From Allosalinactinospora lopnorensis (GTDB lineage: Bacteria > Actinomycetota > Actinomycetes > Streptosporangiales > Streptosporangiaceae): a stretch of 64,000 bases of DNA. Every line of letters starts with the position of its first letter. Within the stretch, counting starts at the first letter, position 1. Below the pieces are notes generated by a model. It had not been told where the DNA came from and ran no database searches. It saw only the letters and a program-made list of their open reading frames with translations. Shown piece by piece: positions 8,436-16,550 of this stretch. The stretch is taken from NCBI RefSeq assembly GCF_000981225.1, contig NZ_LAJC01000024.1:1-64000 (forward strand). Direction: 5' to 3'. The translations under genes and the position numbers were made by a program.

Positions 8436-8451
8436 CCGTCCGAACGGACGG
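8436..8451. promoter_or_regulatory. Palindromic operator at the SDR promoter
   Basis: CCGTCCG-AA-CGGACGG is a perfect 7-bp inverted repeat ending 4 bp before the SDR ribosome binding site. Palindromes of this CCGTCCG/CGGACGG type are commonly bound by TetR-family repressors, but no such gene is adjacent. Confidence 0.55.
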
Positions 8452-8465
8452 TAGTGGAGGACATG

Positions 8466-9257
8466 ATGAAGATCGCCGGCTCGACGGTTCTGCTGACCGG
8501 AGCGAACGGAGGAATCGGGCGGGCCATCGCCCATGCGCTCGCGGCCAGGGGCGCCGACCTGATCGTCAGTGGGCGGCGCGCGGAGGCGCTGCGGTCGGCG
8601 ATGTCCGGACTGTCCGTCCGGACCGTCGTCGCCGACCTGGCCGAGGCGGCCGACGTCGAACGGCTCGCGGAGGAGGCCGGGAACGTCGACATTCTGATCG
8701 CCAACGGGGCGCTGCCGGCAAGCGGTGCGCTGCTGGACTACACCCCTGAGCAGATCGACCGGTCGCTGACGGTCAACCTCCGATCGCAGATCATGCTGTG
8801 CCGGTTGCTGGCACCGGCGATGAGCGAGGCGGGTCGCGGACACATCGTGCTGGTCGGCTCTCTCTCGGGGAAGACCGCCTCTCCGGCCGCGTCGCTGTAC
8901 AACGCGACCAAGTTCGGGTTGCGCGGGTTCGCGCACGGCTTCCGTCAGGATCTGCACGGCACCGGCGTCGGGGTGTCGGTGGTGCAGCCTGGTTTCGTCC
9001 GCGACGCGGGCATGTTCGCCGCCACCGGCGCCGCCCCACCCGGGAAGGTCCGAACGGTCTCGCCCGAACAGGTGGCGACCGGAACCATCCGGGCGATCGA
9101 ACACGACCGGGCCGAGGTGGACGTCGCACCGGCCGAGCTGCGGCTGGGCAGCTCCATCGCCGGCCTGTTCCCTGCTCTGGCGGCCAGGGTGCAGCGCCTG
9201 GCGCTGAAGGACGGCGCGCTGGAGCGGATCGTGGCCGGCCAGCGGCACAACCGCTGA
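8466..9257 (+). CDS. Short-chain dehydrogenase/reductase
   Basis: This classical SDR of about 263 residues has the cofactor motif TGANGGIGRAIA, then NGALPASG (NNAG-like), the catalytic Ser in VGSLSGKTASP and the active site YNATKFGLRGF (YxxxK). The C-terminal segment resembles actinobacterial SDRs of unknown substrate. Of two adjacent ATGs, 8466 is five bases from GGAGG (8456-8460) and is preferred over 8463. A long in-frame extension upstream to 8274 overlaps the neighbouring promoter and is not coding-like. The 8436-8451 palindrome suggests repression by an unlinked TetR protein. Confidence 0.85.
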   Translation: MKIAGSTVLLTGANGGIGRAIAHALAARGADLIVSGRRAEALRSAMSGLSVRTVVADLAEAADVERLAEEAGNVDILIANGALPASGALLDYTPEQIDRSLTVNLRSQIMLCRLLAPAMSEAGRGHIVLVGSLSGKTASPAASLYNATKFGLRGFAHGFRQDLHGTGVGVSVVQPGFVRDAGMFAATGAAPPGKVRTVSPEQVATGTIRAIEHDRAEVDVAPAELRLGSSIAGLFPALAARVQRLALKDGALERIVAGQRHNR

Positions 9258-9627
9258 GACCGGAGACGAAGCACGGCCTTCTCGCCGCGCGTGCGGCGGC
9301 CGACCGAGCCGCCGGAAGCGGGCCGCCCGGGACGGCGAGCACGCCGGAACAGGAAACCGCGATCAGTTCTCCGGAAATACGAAAACCGGTTCTCCGATCT
9401 TCGCCGGGCGTTCCTGCAGGGGTTTCTGCGATCTCCGCGCCCGGGCCGCCCCGCGGGCCGGAACAATTTAACCGGAAAGGCAACCTCTTGCGGGAGAACG
9501 ATCTGGCCGCATGTGGTCGTATTTTCTCCCCAGAGGGAAGGAGGTGCTAGCGTCGCAGTTCCCCTCATTCTTCGGAATTCCGTCTTCCGGTTCCGAAGGG
9601 TCGGCAGGAATTTTGGAGATTCCTGAT
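9258..9627. other. Intergenic region ahead of the secreted I36-type gene
   Basis: This stretch of 370 bp has no credible gene. It contains several degenerate CCGGAAA/TTTCCGG-like repeats and AT-richer patches (for example around 9355-9385 and 9465-9480). The next gene's ribosome binding site (TTGGAG, about 9613-9618) lies at its end. Confidence 0.4.
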
Positions 9628-10023
9628 ATGCGTATGCTGCGCCGGGCCGGGATCGCCACCGTTCTCGCGTTCTCCGCTCTTCCCGTTCTTTCGGGTGTCG
9701 CCGCGGCCGACTACGTCTGCGCGTCAGGCGAGTTCTGCCTCTACGAGAACAACGACTTCAACCGGGGCAACACCAACCACGTCCAGCAATGGCGAAACGA
9801 CGACTACGACTACCGGAACAACAAGTGGTACAACAGCAATGACGTGCTCGACAATGAGGCCAGCTCGGTCCGGAACCGAGCCGGCTGCCGCGTGACCCTC
9901 TACCAGCACGTCGGCGGAACCGGAGCCAGGACTACGTTCAACAACGGGGCTGCTGACGGATACCTCCGCAACAACAGCATCGGCGACAACCGGGCCAGCG
10001 CCCACAACGTCCACTGCCGCTAA
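9628..10023 (+). CDS. Secreted peptidase inhibitor family I36-like protein
   Basis: This is a 131-residue exported protein. Residues 1-27 are a Sec signal peptide (MRMLRRAG, hydrophobic core ending SGVAAA). The mature part has CASGEFCLYENNDFNRGN and a second half with VTLYQHVGGTGARTTF and NNSIGDNRASA, the beta-gamma-crystallin-like layout of the Streptomyces metalloproteinase inhibitor family I36. Four cysteines could form two disulfides. Protease inhibition is a family inference; many members are untested. ATG 9628 is preceded by TTGGAG; a nine-base shift to a second ATG is possible. Confidence 0.75.
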   Translation: MRMLRRAGIATVLAFSALPVLSGVAAADYVCASGEFCLYENNDFNRGNTNHVQQWRNDDYDYRNNKWYNSNDVLDNEASSVRNRAGCRVTLYQHVGGTGARTTFNNGAADGYLRNNSIGDNRASAHNVHCR

Positions 10024-10035
10024 GGAGCGGCCGTT

Positions 10036-10062
10036 CCGGCCCCGGCCGTATTCGGGGGCCGG
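10036..10062 (+). terminator. GC-rich hairpin after the I36-type gene
   Basis: CCGGCCCCG and CGGGGGCCGG can pair around an eight-base loop, 12 bp beyond the stop codon. Confidence 0.5.
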
Positions 10063-10083
10063 TCCGACGCCGCAACGCCCCCG

Positions 10084-11040
10084 ATGGCCGGTGCGATGAG
10101 AAAACCGATACGAAAAGCGGTACTTGCGGTAACCGTTCTTATTTCCGTGGGGTACGGCGGGTACTACGTATTCTCGGCGAATGCGGAAACCGATGTCGCC
10201 GAGCAGGCCGACTTGGTCGGACTGGAACTCCCCCTGGATTCCTACCGCCTCGACCACGAAGCGGAATCAAACTACTATCGGGCCGAGGATCTCCTCGTCC
10301 GCGAGTGCATGGAGGACGCCGGATTCACATGGCACGTCCCCGACGATGTCTCACCGGGCGCCGATCCGAAACGCCGCCGGTATGGCGTCATCGATCCCGG
10401 CACCGCGAAGGAGTACGGCTACCATTTCCCGTCCGACTCCCGATCGCAGAGAACGGAGCGGCTGCGCGATCAGACCCTCCGGCAGCCTCGCGCCGAAGAG
10501 GCGTACTTCGGACCGGAATCCTCCGAGGGAAAGGGGTGTGCGGCGCGCGCGGACCGGAGACTGGGGCGCGGGGTCGTCCCGGCCGACTACGGACTACTCG
10601 CCGACCTCGACTGGCGGTCACTGGAGGACTCCGAGGACCACCCCGACGTCATGGCCGCCAAGCGCGCGTGGAGCACGTGTATGGACGCGCGCGGCTACTC
10701 CTACGGCACTCCCCGCGAGGCCGTGGAGGACCCGGCGTGGAACCTGGACGAACCCGCGGTCTCCGAGGAGGAGCGGAAGGTCGCCCGGGCCGACGCCGAC
10801 TGCAAGTACGAGGCCGGAATGGTGGAGACCTGGGTGCAGGTCGAAACCGAGATCCAGCGCGGCATGATCGCCGAGAACGCCTCCGAACTGGAGCGGCTGC
10901 GGCAGGCCGGCAGTGCCTGCCGCGAGAACGCCCGGGCGGTGCTTGAGGAACTGGGCCACCGCTCCGATCCCGCACGCGAGGAAGCCCCCGTCTTCGGCGG
11001 CAATGCTGTCGGCGAATCCGGAGTCGCCACCCCATCGTAG
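10084..11040 (+). CDS. Hypothetical membrane-anchored exported protein
   Basis: I do not recognise a named family. The 318-residue product has one N-terminal hydrophobic helix (VLAVTVLISVGYGGYYVFSA, about residues 14-33) and then a hydrophilic, charged extracytoplasmic domain with five widely spaced cysteines (ECMEDAGF, GKGCAAR, STCMDARGY, DADCKYE, SACRENA). The repeated Cys-x-x-x-x-Gly setting (CMEDAGFTW, CMDARGYSY) is typical of actinobacterial cell-envelope proteins of unknown role. The start may be ATG 10084 or ATG 10096. Its stop codon lies inside sequence that in another frame belongs to a truncated ATPase remnant. Confidence 0.6.
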   Translation: MAGAMRKPIRKAVLAVTVLISVGYGGYYVFSANAETDVAEQADLVGLELPLDSYRLDHEAESNYYRAEDLLVRECMEDAGFTWHVPDDVSPGADPKRRRYGVIDPGTAKEYGYHFPSDSRSQRTERLRDQTLRQPRAEEAYFGPESSEGKGCAARADRRLGRGVVPADYGLLADLDWRSLEDSEDHPDVMAAKRAWSTCMDARGYSYGTPREAVEDPAWNLDEPAVSEEERKVARADADCKYEAGMVETWVQVETEIQRGMIAENASELERLRQAGSACRENARAVLEELGHRSDPAREEAPVFGGNAVGESGVATPS

Positions 11041-11267
11041 GCGCTGATCGCGCACCGGTGGCCCAGCGGATCTGCTTCCTCGGTTCCATCAAATGGCTGG
11101 AGCGGCGCCCGTTCGACGCTCACGACCTGGGCGCACTCGCCGCTCATCGCGACCGGATGCCGGGCGCGGACGGGTCCACGCCGCTCCTGGCGGTCTCACG
11201 GGGTGGAACAGCGGTCGGGGGCGTTGCCACGTTCGGCCCGGAAGAGCTGCTCGCCGCCTGGCGGTAA
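11034..11267 (+). pseudogene. C-terminal remnant of a DUF234-type AAA ATPase
   Basis: The frame beginning IVGADRAPVAQRICFLGSIKWL and continuing through RRPFDAHDLGALAAHR, TPLLAVSRGG and FGPEELLAAWR matches the last ~75 residues of ATP-binding DUF234 proteins, which use this nuclease-like tail for client specificity. No Walker motifs or upstream domain are present. The reading frame merges into the end of the preceding unrelated gene at about 11034-11040, so the first ~400 codons have been deleted. GTG 11058 could still start a short peptide. Confidence 0.65.
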
Positions 11268-11413
11268 GGAGTCCCGGTCGGTGTGCCGTGGGCGGAGTGG
11301 ACAATCTCCTTTTCGTGGAGTCGGGCCACCCAGCAGCCCCGCCCCAGTGATCAGTATCCCGCGGGGTATCCGGTCTACGCGGGGAGAGAGCGGTGGGGCT
11401 CGGTGGCAACCGC

Positions 11414-11447
11414 GACGCGTGCGCCCCGATCAGGGGGCGCACGCGTC
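11414..11447 (-). terminator. Terminator of the NRAMP-like transporter gene
   Basis: GACGCGTGCGCCCC and its exact complement form a 14-bp stem with a six-base loop, 40 bp beyond the transporter stop codon. Confidence 0.7.
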
Positions 11448-11486
11448 CTGCCGGTGCGGAGGAGGCGCGGACCTCGGCGCCGCAGG

Positions 11487-12983
11487 TCACATCTCCAGGA
11501 GGTCGGCCCACCCGATGATCCATACGCAGATGCACACGAGGCCGAGGACGCCGATCCAGGCCCAGGCCATCATCGCCCGGGAGGGGAGGAACTCGCGTTC
11601 CTGTGGCGTCGTGAAGTTGTCCTTGATCGCCTTGATGTTCAGCCAGAAGATGACCGGCGAGAACAGCAGGGCCAGAACGGAGGCGATCTGGATCACGATG
11701 ACGGGCTTCGGCAGGCCGATGATGATGGCCGAGCCGGCGATGAGCCACAGGAGTTGGAACCCGCGGTAGAGGGCCACACGCACCCTGGGTGTGTCGAGGG
11801 ATGTGCGCAACCGGACGCAGCACTCCTGGAAGATGCGGGGCTGGCCGTCGAAGTAGGTCAGCGTGGTCGAGAACAGGGCCGCTACCCCGCCGGCGATGAT
11901 GATCGGGAACACCCAGGCGCCGAACGTGTCGGTGTACATGCGGGCGATGGTCGCCCCCATCTCGGAACTCTCGGGCACCAGCCCGATCGGGTGGAGCACC
12001 ACCGCCCCGACGATCAGGAAGGCCAGCCCGGTCAGTCCGGAGACGACGTAGCTGATGTTCATGTCGCGCTTGAACAGTTTGAAGTTGTTGCGCAGGTAGT
12101 TCGGCGCGAGCTCGACCCGGTAGCCCTGGCGTTCGAGGTGGCGGACCATGGCCATGCCGGCCTTCTTGTCCACGGCCCAGTTCGACTGCATCGGCGAGAT
12201 CTCAAGAGTCGTCGGGAAGTAGCCGAACATGGCGCCGAGCAGCACCAGGGCGCCGGCCGGCGCGAGGGCCGGTACCAGGTTCGCCACGTATTCGCCCGGG
12301 GGCGGCATCCGCAGGAGGAACGCCACCAGCACGGCGACGCAGAAAACGATGATGCAGAGCTTGACGGCCTTTTCCAGTGCCGCGTACCTACCGGTCCACA
12401 GGATGGCGATGCACGCCAGCAGTACCAGGATTCCCCAGGCCGAGAGCGGTAGGAACGGGAAAGCCGCCCAGAGCATGGCCGCGCACCCGAGCGCGCGTCC
12501 CGCGGTGCCGAAAGTGTTCGCGATCGACTGGAAAAGCAGGTACCACAGCGGCCACTGGCCGCGCCCCCTGCCAATGCGCTCGTAGGCGTCCATGATGCTC
12601 TCACCGCGCACGACCGTGTAGCGGTGCGCGAACTCAAAGGCGCAGTACTTGAGGATGTAGGCGACCGGGATGATCCAGAGGAGGGTGTAGCCCCACTGCG
12701 CACCGGCGGTGGGCGCGTGGATGATGTGGCTGGCCCCGATGCCGGTCATCGCGGCCGCGATCCCCGGCCCCATCGCCTTCCAGGTGTCGCGGATCCCCGT
12801 TCCCGGGGCTTCCAGCCGGATCGTCGGTTTCCGGGCCGTTTCGCCGCGCCGGGAATCCCTGGAGGAGCCGGTATTCGTGCTGTCCGGGTCGGAGGATGCG
12901 GATCCGGCCGGAGGGGCCTGGCTTTTCACGACCTCGACGTCGTCCGGGTCGCCGTTGTTCGAGTCATCGGTGTTCGGGCGCAT
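11487..12983 (-). CDS. NRAMP-fold transporter lacking the canonical metal-binding residues
   Basis: This protein has 498 residues with a ~55-residue Ser/Asp-rich cytoplasmic N-terminus and about 11 hydrophobic helices. It aligns with NRAMP (SLC11) proteins through MGPGIAAAMTGIG, AGAQWGY in helix 1 and LLGAMFGYF in helix 6. The metal-coordinating DPGN of helix 1 is replaced by GASH, and the Met-Pro-His of helix 6 is absent (GYFPTTLE). Divalent metal transport is therefore doubtful. The gene is divergent from the creatininase/aldolase cluster and shares its operator region, so uptake of that pathway's substrate is the working inference. Confidence 0.78.
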   Translation of the reverse strand: MRPNTDDSNNGDPDDVEVVKSQAPPAGSASSDPDSTNTGSSRDSRRGETARKPTIRLEAPGTGIRDTWKAMGPGIAAAMTGIGASHIIHAPTAGAQWGYTLLWIIPVAYILKYCAFEFAHRYTVVRGESIMDAYERIGRGRGQWPLWYLLFQSIANTFGTAGRALGCAAMLWAAFPFLPLSAWGILVLLACIAILWTGRYAALEKAVKLCIIVFCVAVLVAFLLRMPPPGEYVANLVPALAPAGALVLLGAMFGYFPTTLEISPMQSNWAVDKKAGMAMVRHLERQGYRVELAPNYLRNNFKLFKRDMNISYVVSGLTGLAFLIVGAVVLHPIGLVPESSEMGATIARMYTDTFGAWVFPIIIAGGVAALFSTTLTYFDGQPRIFQECCVRLRTSLDTPRVRVALYRGFQLLWLIAGSAIIIGLPKPVIVIQIASVLALLFSPVIFWLNIKAIKDNFTTPQEREFLPSRAMMAWAWIGVLGLVCICVWIIGWADLLEM

Positions 12984-13315
12984 AACAGAGACTCCGTTGG
13001 TCCGGTAAGAATGCGTACAACCGCTGTGGCCGCCGCGAGGGGCTCGCCGGTCGGCGGCCTTGGCCGAGCGGCGCCGGTCCCAGCGGTGCGGGACGGCGCG
13101 TTGGGCGGAGAACGGCGTTCACGTGGCTCCCTTGTGCGGGTCGGCGGTCGGTGGAGGACTCCGCGCAGCGAAGGCCGCTGGCTGGTACGGGCCGATCGGT
13201 CGGGTAGGGAGCCGGGCGGGAATCGGGCCGGTACGGCTCGCACGGCGGCGGTTCTGTCGCGGTGCACTTGCGTGGGGGCGTCGGCTGGCGCCTGGTAGCG
13301 CACGCGGGCGCTTGA

Positions 13316-13342
13316 TGTAACGCTTTTCTGTAATGCTTTACA
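13316..13342 (-). promoter_or_regulatory. LacI-type operator, transporter side
   Basis: It contains the palindrome TGTAATGCTTTACA (13329-13342) with an extra half-site TGTAACGCTT beside it. The 27-bp block is the mirror image of 13528-13554 with two or three differences. Proposed ligand: the LacI protein encoded at the end of the cluster. Confidence 0.65.
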
Positions 13343-13527
13343 TAACGTAGAACATCGCCCGAGAGAGTGTCAACGGTCACACTTCCCGCCTCCCTCTTGA
13401 CGGGCACTGAGCCTGTGAGTCGCAGAGAATACCTGCTCAGACCTGGTCGGCCACCTCGTGGGCGGCCGCGCTCGGCCGCCGTGCGGACGCCCATTGACAC
13501 GCTTCGGCCGGGCGGGCTACGGTCATA

Positions 13528-13554
13528 TGTAAAGGGTTACAGAAAAGCGTTACA
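13528..13554 (+). promoter_or_regulatory. LacI-type operator, catabolic-operon side
   Basis: The palindrome TGTAAAGGGTTACA (13528-13541) is followed by AGAAAAGCGTTACA, which supplies a further half-site. Read on the minus strand it nearly repeats 13316-13342, so the two divergent promoters carry matching control elements. Confidence 0.65.
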
Positions 13555-13682
13555 TAACCCGTCTTCCGAGCGATCGAGCTCATTTGAATCTCCCGATCCC
13601 ACCGAGTCCCCGGTTCCGCGGCCGTAGTGGCCGTACACGTTGGCCGGAAGCCGAGAGGACGCGTCATGGAAGGGCCGCAGTA

Positions 13683-14576
13683 ATGGCTGACAAGGACTAC
13701 GTCGACTCCGACGCCAACGAGGCGCGCAAGCACAACATTCTGGCGCTCTCCTACGCCGAGGTGGCCGAGCGCCTGAACGAGGAGGGGCAGGACGTCGTCC
13801 TGGTCCCGTTGGGCAGTACGGAGAAGCACGGCGCGCACATCCCGCTGGGCACGGACAGCTACGTGACGATGGAGGTCGTCGAGCGGACGGCCAGAGCAGG
13901 CGATGTCCTGTACTCACCGCTGGTGCCGTTCGGGTACTCGCCGCACCACATGGGGCGGCACCTCGAAGGGGCCGGAACGGTCACGCTGCGCGCGGAGACC
14001 TACCGCCGGGTGATGAGCGACGTCGCGCGCAGCCTCATCTACCACGGCTTCCGCAAGATCCTCTTCGTGAGCCACCACGGGTCGAACACCAAACCGATCG
14101 ACGAGATCATGCGCCAGCTGCGCTACGACACCGGCGCCTACATCTCCTACTACAAGACCCCCACCGAGCGGGACGCCAGCGTGGTGCAGGACCTGTTCGA
14201 CAACCCTCCGGAGGAGACACCGGGCTGGCACTCCAGCGAGCTGGAGACGTCGGTCCTGATGGCCACCGCCGACGGCCTGGTGAACATGGACCGCGCCGTG
14301 AAGGACAGGGCGCACGCACCCGCCTACATGACCGACGCGTTCTCCAAGTCCGACGGCACGGCGACGGTGAAGTTCCGCGGCTCCGAGAACATCTGGGTAC
14401 CGATGGAGCACCACGAGTACTGCGACACCGCCGTGATCGGCAACCCGTTCCGCTCCAACAGGGACAAGGGACTGGCGATGCTGGACCGGATGGCCGAACA
14501 CCTCACCGCCTACGTCGAGGAGGTCCGGCAGTTCAAGGTCGAGGTCTTCCAGAGCGACTACCCGGAGCGGGCCTGA
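13683..14576 (+). CDS. Creatininase family amidohydrolase
   Basis: This 297-residue metallo-amidohydrolase has the metal-binding motif LGSTEKHGAHIPLGTDSY (Glu, His, Asp ligands), then SHHGSN and GWHSSELETS, which corresponds to the HAGExETS block. The family includes creatininase, MftE and FAPy deformylase, so the exact amide cleaved is unknown. It is the first gene of a five-gene run under LacI-type operators, with short or overlapping junctions until the LacI gene. ATG 13683 is chosen; in-frame sequence back to 13584 crosses the promoter. Confidence 0.82.
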   Translation: MADKDYVDSDANEARKHNILALSYAEVAERLNEEGQDVVLVPLGSTEKHGAHIPLGTDSYVTMEVVERTARAGDVLYSPLVPFGYSPHHMGRHLEGAGTVTLRAETYRRVMSDVARSLIYHGFRKILFVSHHGSNTKPIDEIMRQLRYDTGAYISYYKTPTERDASVVQDLFDNPPEETPGWHSSELETSVLMATADGLVNMDRAVKDRAHAPAYMTDAFSKSDGTATVKFRGSENIWVPMEHHEYCDTAVIGNPFRSNRDKGLAMLDRMAEHLTAYVEEVRQFKVEVFQSDYPERA

Positions 14577-14596
14577 GAACGGCGAAGGAGGCGACA

Positions 14597-15256
14597 ATGC
14601 CTGAGGTGGACGCCGCGGCCCTGCGACTGCTCCGCGAGGACCTGGTCGCCGTCTCCCGGCGCGGCTACGAGCGCGGGCTCGTGCCGGGGGTGAGCGGCAA
14701 CAACAGCCTGCGGGTCCCCGGGACCGACCGGGTGCTGATCAAGGCGAGCGGCGGGTGCATGGGGGAGATGGACATCTCCGACACGGTGCTGATGAGTCTT
14801 GACGGGGAGGTCCTGGACCAGGGGCGTGTGCCGTCCAAGGAATGGCGGTGGCACCTGGCGCTCTACCGCGCGCGCCCCGAGGTCGGCGGTATCGCCCACC
14901 TGCACCCGCCGCACTCGGTGGCGTTCGCCGTGGCCAACCGGCCGGTTCCCCTGGTGCATACCGCCGGACGCGGGCACCTGCGGCGGGTCGCCGCGGTGGA
15001 CCTGTTCCCCGCCGGCTCCGCCGAACTCGCCGATGCTGTCGTCTCGGCGTTCTCCGACCCGGAGGTGCATGGTGCCGTGCTGCGCGAGCATGGCACTATT
15101 ACCGTGGGCCCGGACATCCGTGCCGCGCATTACCGGACCGAGTACCTCGACGACTGCGCCAGGGTGGCGCTGCTGGCCGCGCGGATCCAGGGGACCGACC
15201 CGAACAGCCTGCCGCTCGCGGTCGACACCGCGCCGTTGGCCGAGGTAACCGGATGA
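14597..15256 (+). CDS. Class II aldolase/adducin domain protein
   Basis: This 219-residue protein of the L-fuculose-1-phosphate aldolase fold has GVSGNNSLR, IKASGG, the His pair HLHPPH for zinc, and LREHGTITVG as the C-terminal His motif. Members cleave sugar phosphates retro-aldol fashion or decarboxylate/epimerise them. The substrate is unknown; the company of UPF0261 and alcohol dehydrogenase genes suggests a sugar acid or branched polyol breakdown route. It starts 20 bp after the creatininase-like gene behind AAGGAGG and overlaps the next gene by four bases (ATGA), implying coupled translation. Confidence 0.83.
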   Translation: MPEVDAAALRLLREDLVAVSRRGYERGLVPGVSGNNSLRVPGTDRVLIKASGGCMGEMDISDTVLMSLDGEVLDQGRVPSKEWRWHLALYRARPEVGGIAHLHPPHSVAFAVANRPVPLVHTAGRGHLRRVAAVDLFPAGSAELADAVVSAFSDPEVHGAVLREHGTITVGPDIRAAHYRTEYLDDCARVALLAARIQGTDPNSLPLAVDTAPLAEVTG

Positions 15257-16518
15257 AAGCGCCTGTCGTCCTGCTCGCGACAATGGACACCAAAGCCGCC
15301 GAGGTCGAGTTCCTCCGGGCCGAGCTGCTCGCCCGCGGCCATTCGGTGCGCGTGGTCGACGTCGGCCTGAGCCCCGTCGACGACGGCGTCGACGCCCCCG
15401 CCAGGGTGGTCGCCGCGGCGGCGGGCCAGCAGCTTGAGGAGCTGCGGGCCGGCGCCCGAAGGGACGAGGCGATGGCGGTCATGGCCGCCGGTGCCCACGA
15501 GGTGCTGGGCAGGTGGCACGCCGCCGGCGAACTGGCCGGGGTGTTGGCGCTCGGCGGCAACCAGGGGACCTCGATCGCCGCGGCGGCGATGCGCGAGCTC
15601 CCCTACGGCATCCCGAAGCTGATCGTGTCGACCGTGGCGTCCGGCAACGTGCGCGAGTACGTAGGCGACAGCGACGTCACGCTGATGTTCTCGGTCGCCG
15701 ACCTCCTGGGCGGTGCGAACCCGGTGGTGGCCGGCGTCCTGCGCCGCGCCGCCGCAGCGATGGCCGGGATGGCGGCGGCGGGCGCGGGCGACGCGCTCGC
15801 GGAGACCCACGGCGACCACCGACCGCTGGTCGCGCTGACCGCGTTCGGCAACACCCACGGCGCCGTGACGGCCGCGATGTCCGTGCTCTCGGAGTCCGAT
15901 GTGTCCGCGGTGCCGTTCCACGCGTCCGGTGCCTGCGGGTCCGCGATGGAGCGGCTGATCGACAGCGGCATGTTCCACGGGGTACTCGACCTGACGACGC
16001 ACGAACTGCTGGGCGAACTGTTCCCGGCCGACATCTACGCCCCCGTGCGCCCCGGCCGGCTCACCGCGGCGGGCAGGGCCGGGATCCCCCAGGTGGTGGC
16101 GCCCGGAGGGCTGGAGTACCACTGCTTCGGCGGGGCCGGCACGATCCCCGCGGAGCTTCGGAACCGGCCGACCCACTACCACAACCCGAACAACACCAAT
16201 GTGCGCGCCACCGCCGACGAGCTGGTGACGGTGGCCGAGGAGCTGGCGGAGCGGCTCAACGCGTCGACCGGGGCGGTCGCCGTCCTCGTGCCCGCACTGG
16301 GCTGGTCGGCCGTCGGGAGTCCCGGGGGAGTGCTGCACGATCCCGCGGCCAACGAGGCCTTCACCCGAACACTGCGCGCGCGGCTGTCGTCGAGAGTCGT
16401 GCTGCGCGAGCTGGAGACGACCATCAACGACCCGGTTTTCGCGACCACGGCCGCGGAGACGCTGCTGGAGCTGCTGCGCGACCATCCGGCCGCCCGCCGC
16501 GAGCTCCCGGTGCAATAG
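15253..16518 (+). CDS. Tm-1-like/UPF0261 ATP-binding domain protein
   Basis: This 421-residue protein begins LLATMDTKAAEVEFLRAELLARG, the signature of the Tm-1/UPF0261 family. Further marks are GGNQGTSIAAAAMRELPYGIPKLIVSTVASG, GDSDVTLMFSVAD, FHASGACGSAMERLID and APGGLEYHCFGG. The fold has two Rossmann-like halves; plant Tm-1 binds ATP, but the bacterial enzyme activity is not established to my knowledge. The usual TIM-barrel (PEP hydrolase-like) partner is not in this window. The ATG at 15253 overlaps the aldolase stop (ATGA). Confidence 0.8.
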   Translation: MKAPVVLLATMDTKAAEVEFLRAELLARGHSVRVVDVGLSPVDDGVDAPARVVAAAAGQQLEELRAGARRDEAMAVMAAGAHEVLGRWHAAGELAGVLALGGNQGTSIAAAAMRELPYGIPKLIVSTVASGNVREYVGDSDVTLMFSVADLLGGANPVVAGVLRRAAAAMAGMAAAGAGDALAETHGDHRPLVALTAFGNTHGAVTAAMSVLSESDVSAVPFHASGACGSAMERLIDSGMFHGVLDLTTHELLGELFPADIYAPVRPGRLTAAGRAGIPQVVAPGGLEYHCFGGAGTIPAELRNRPTHYHNPNNTNVRATADELVTVAEELAERLNASTGAVAVLVPALGWSAVGSPGGVLHDPAANEAFTRTLRARLSSRVVLRELETTINDPVFATTAAETLLELLRDHPAARRELPVQ

Positions 16519-16550
16519 CCGGTGTCCCGGCGGAGAAGGGGACGAGGAAC

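Larger units (their letters stand above)
12984..13682. other. Long divergent control region between transporter and catabolic operon
   Basis: This stretch of 700 bp has no convincing gene. The part from 12984 to 13310 is GC-rich with nothing recognisable. From 13310 to 13560 it turns AT-richer and holds two LacI-type operator regions in opposite orientation. The ribosome binding site of the creatininase-like gene is at about 13668-13672 (GGAAG). Confidence 0.55.

Noticed and set aside
11487..12983. Plain MntH manganese transporter
   Set aside because: The helix 1 DPGN and helix 6 Met-Pro-His residues required for metal binding are missing and the neighbours are catabolic genes.
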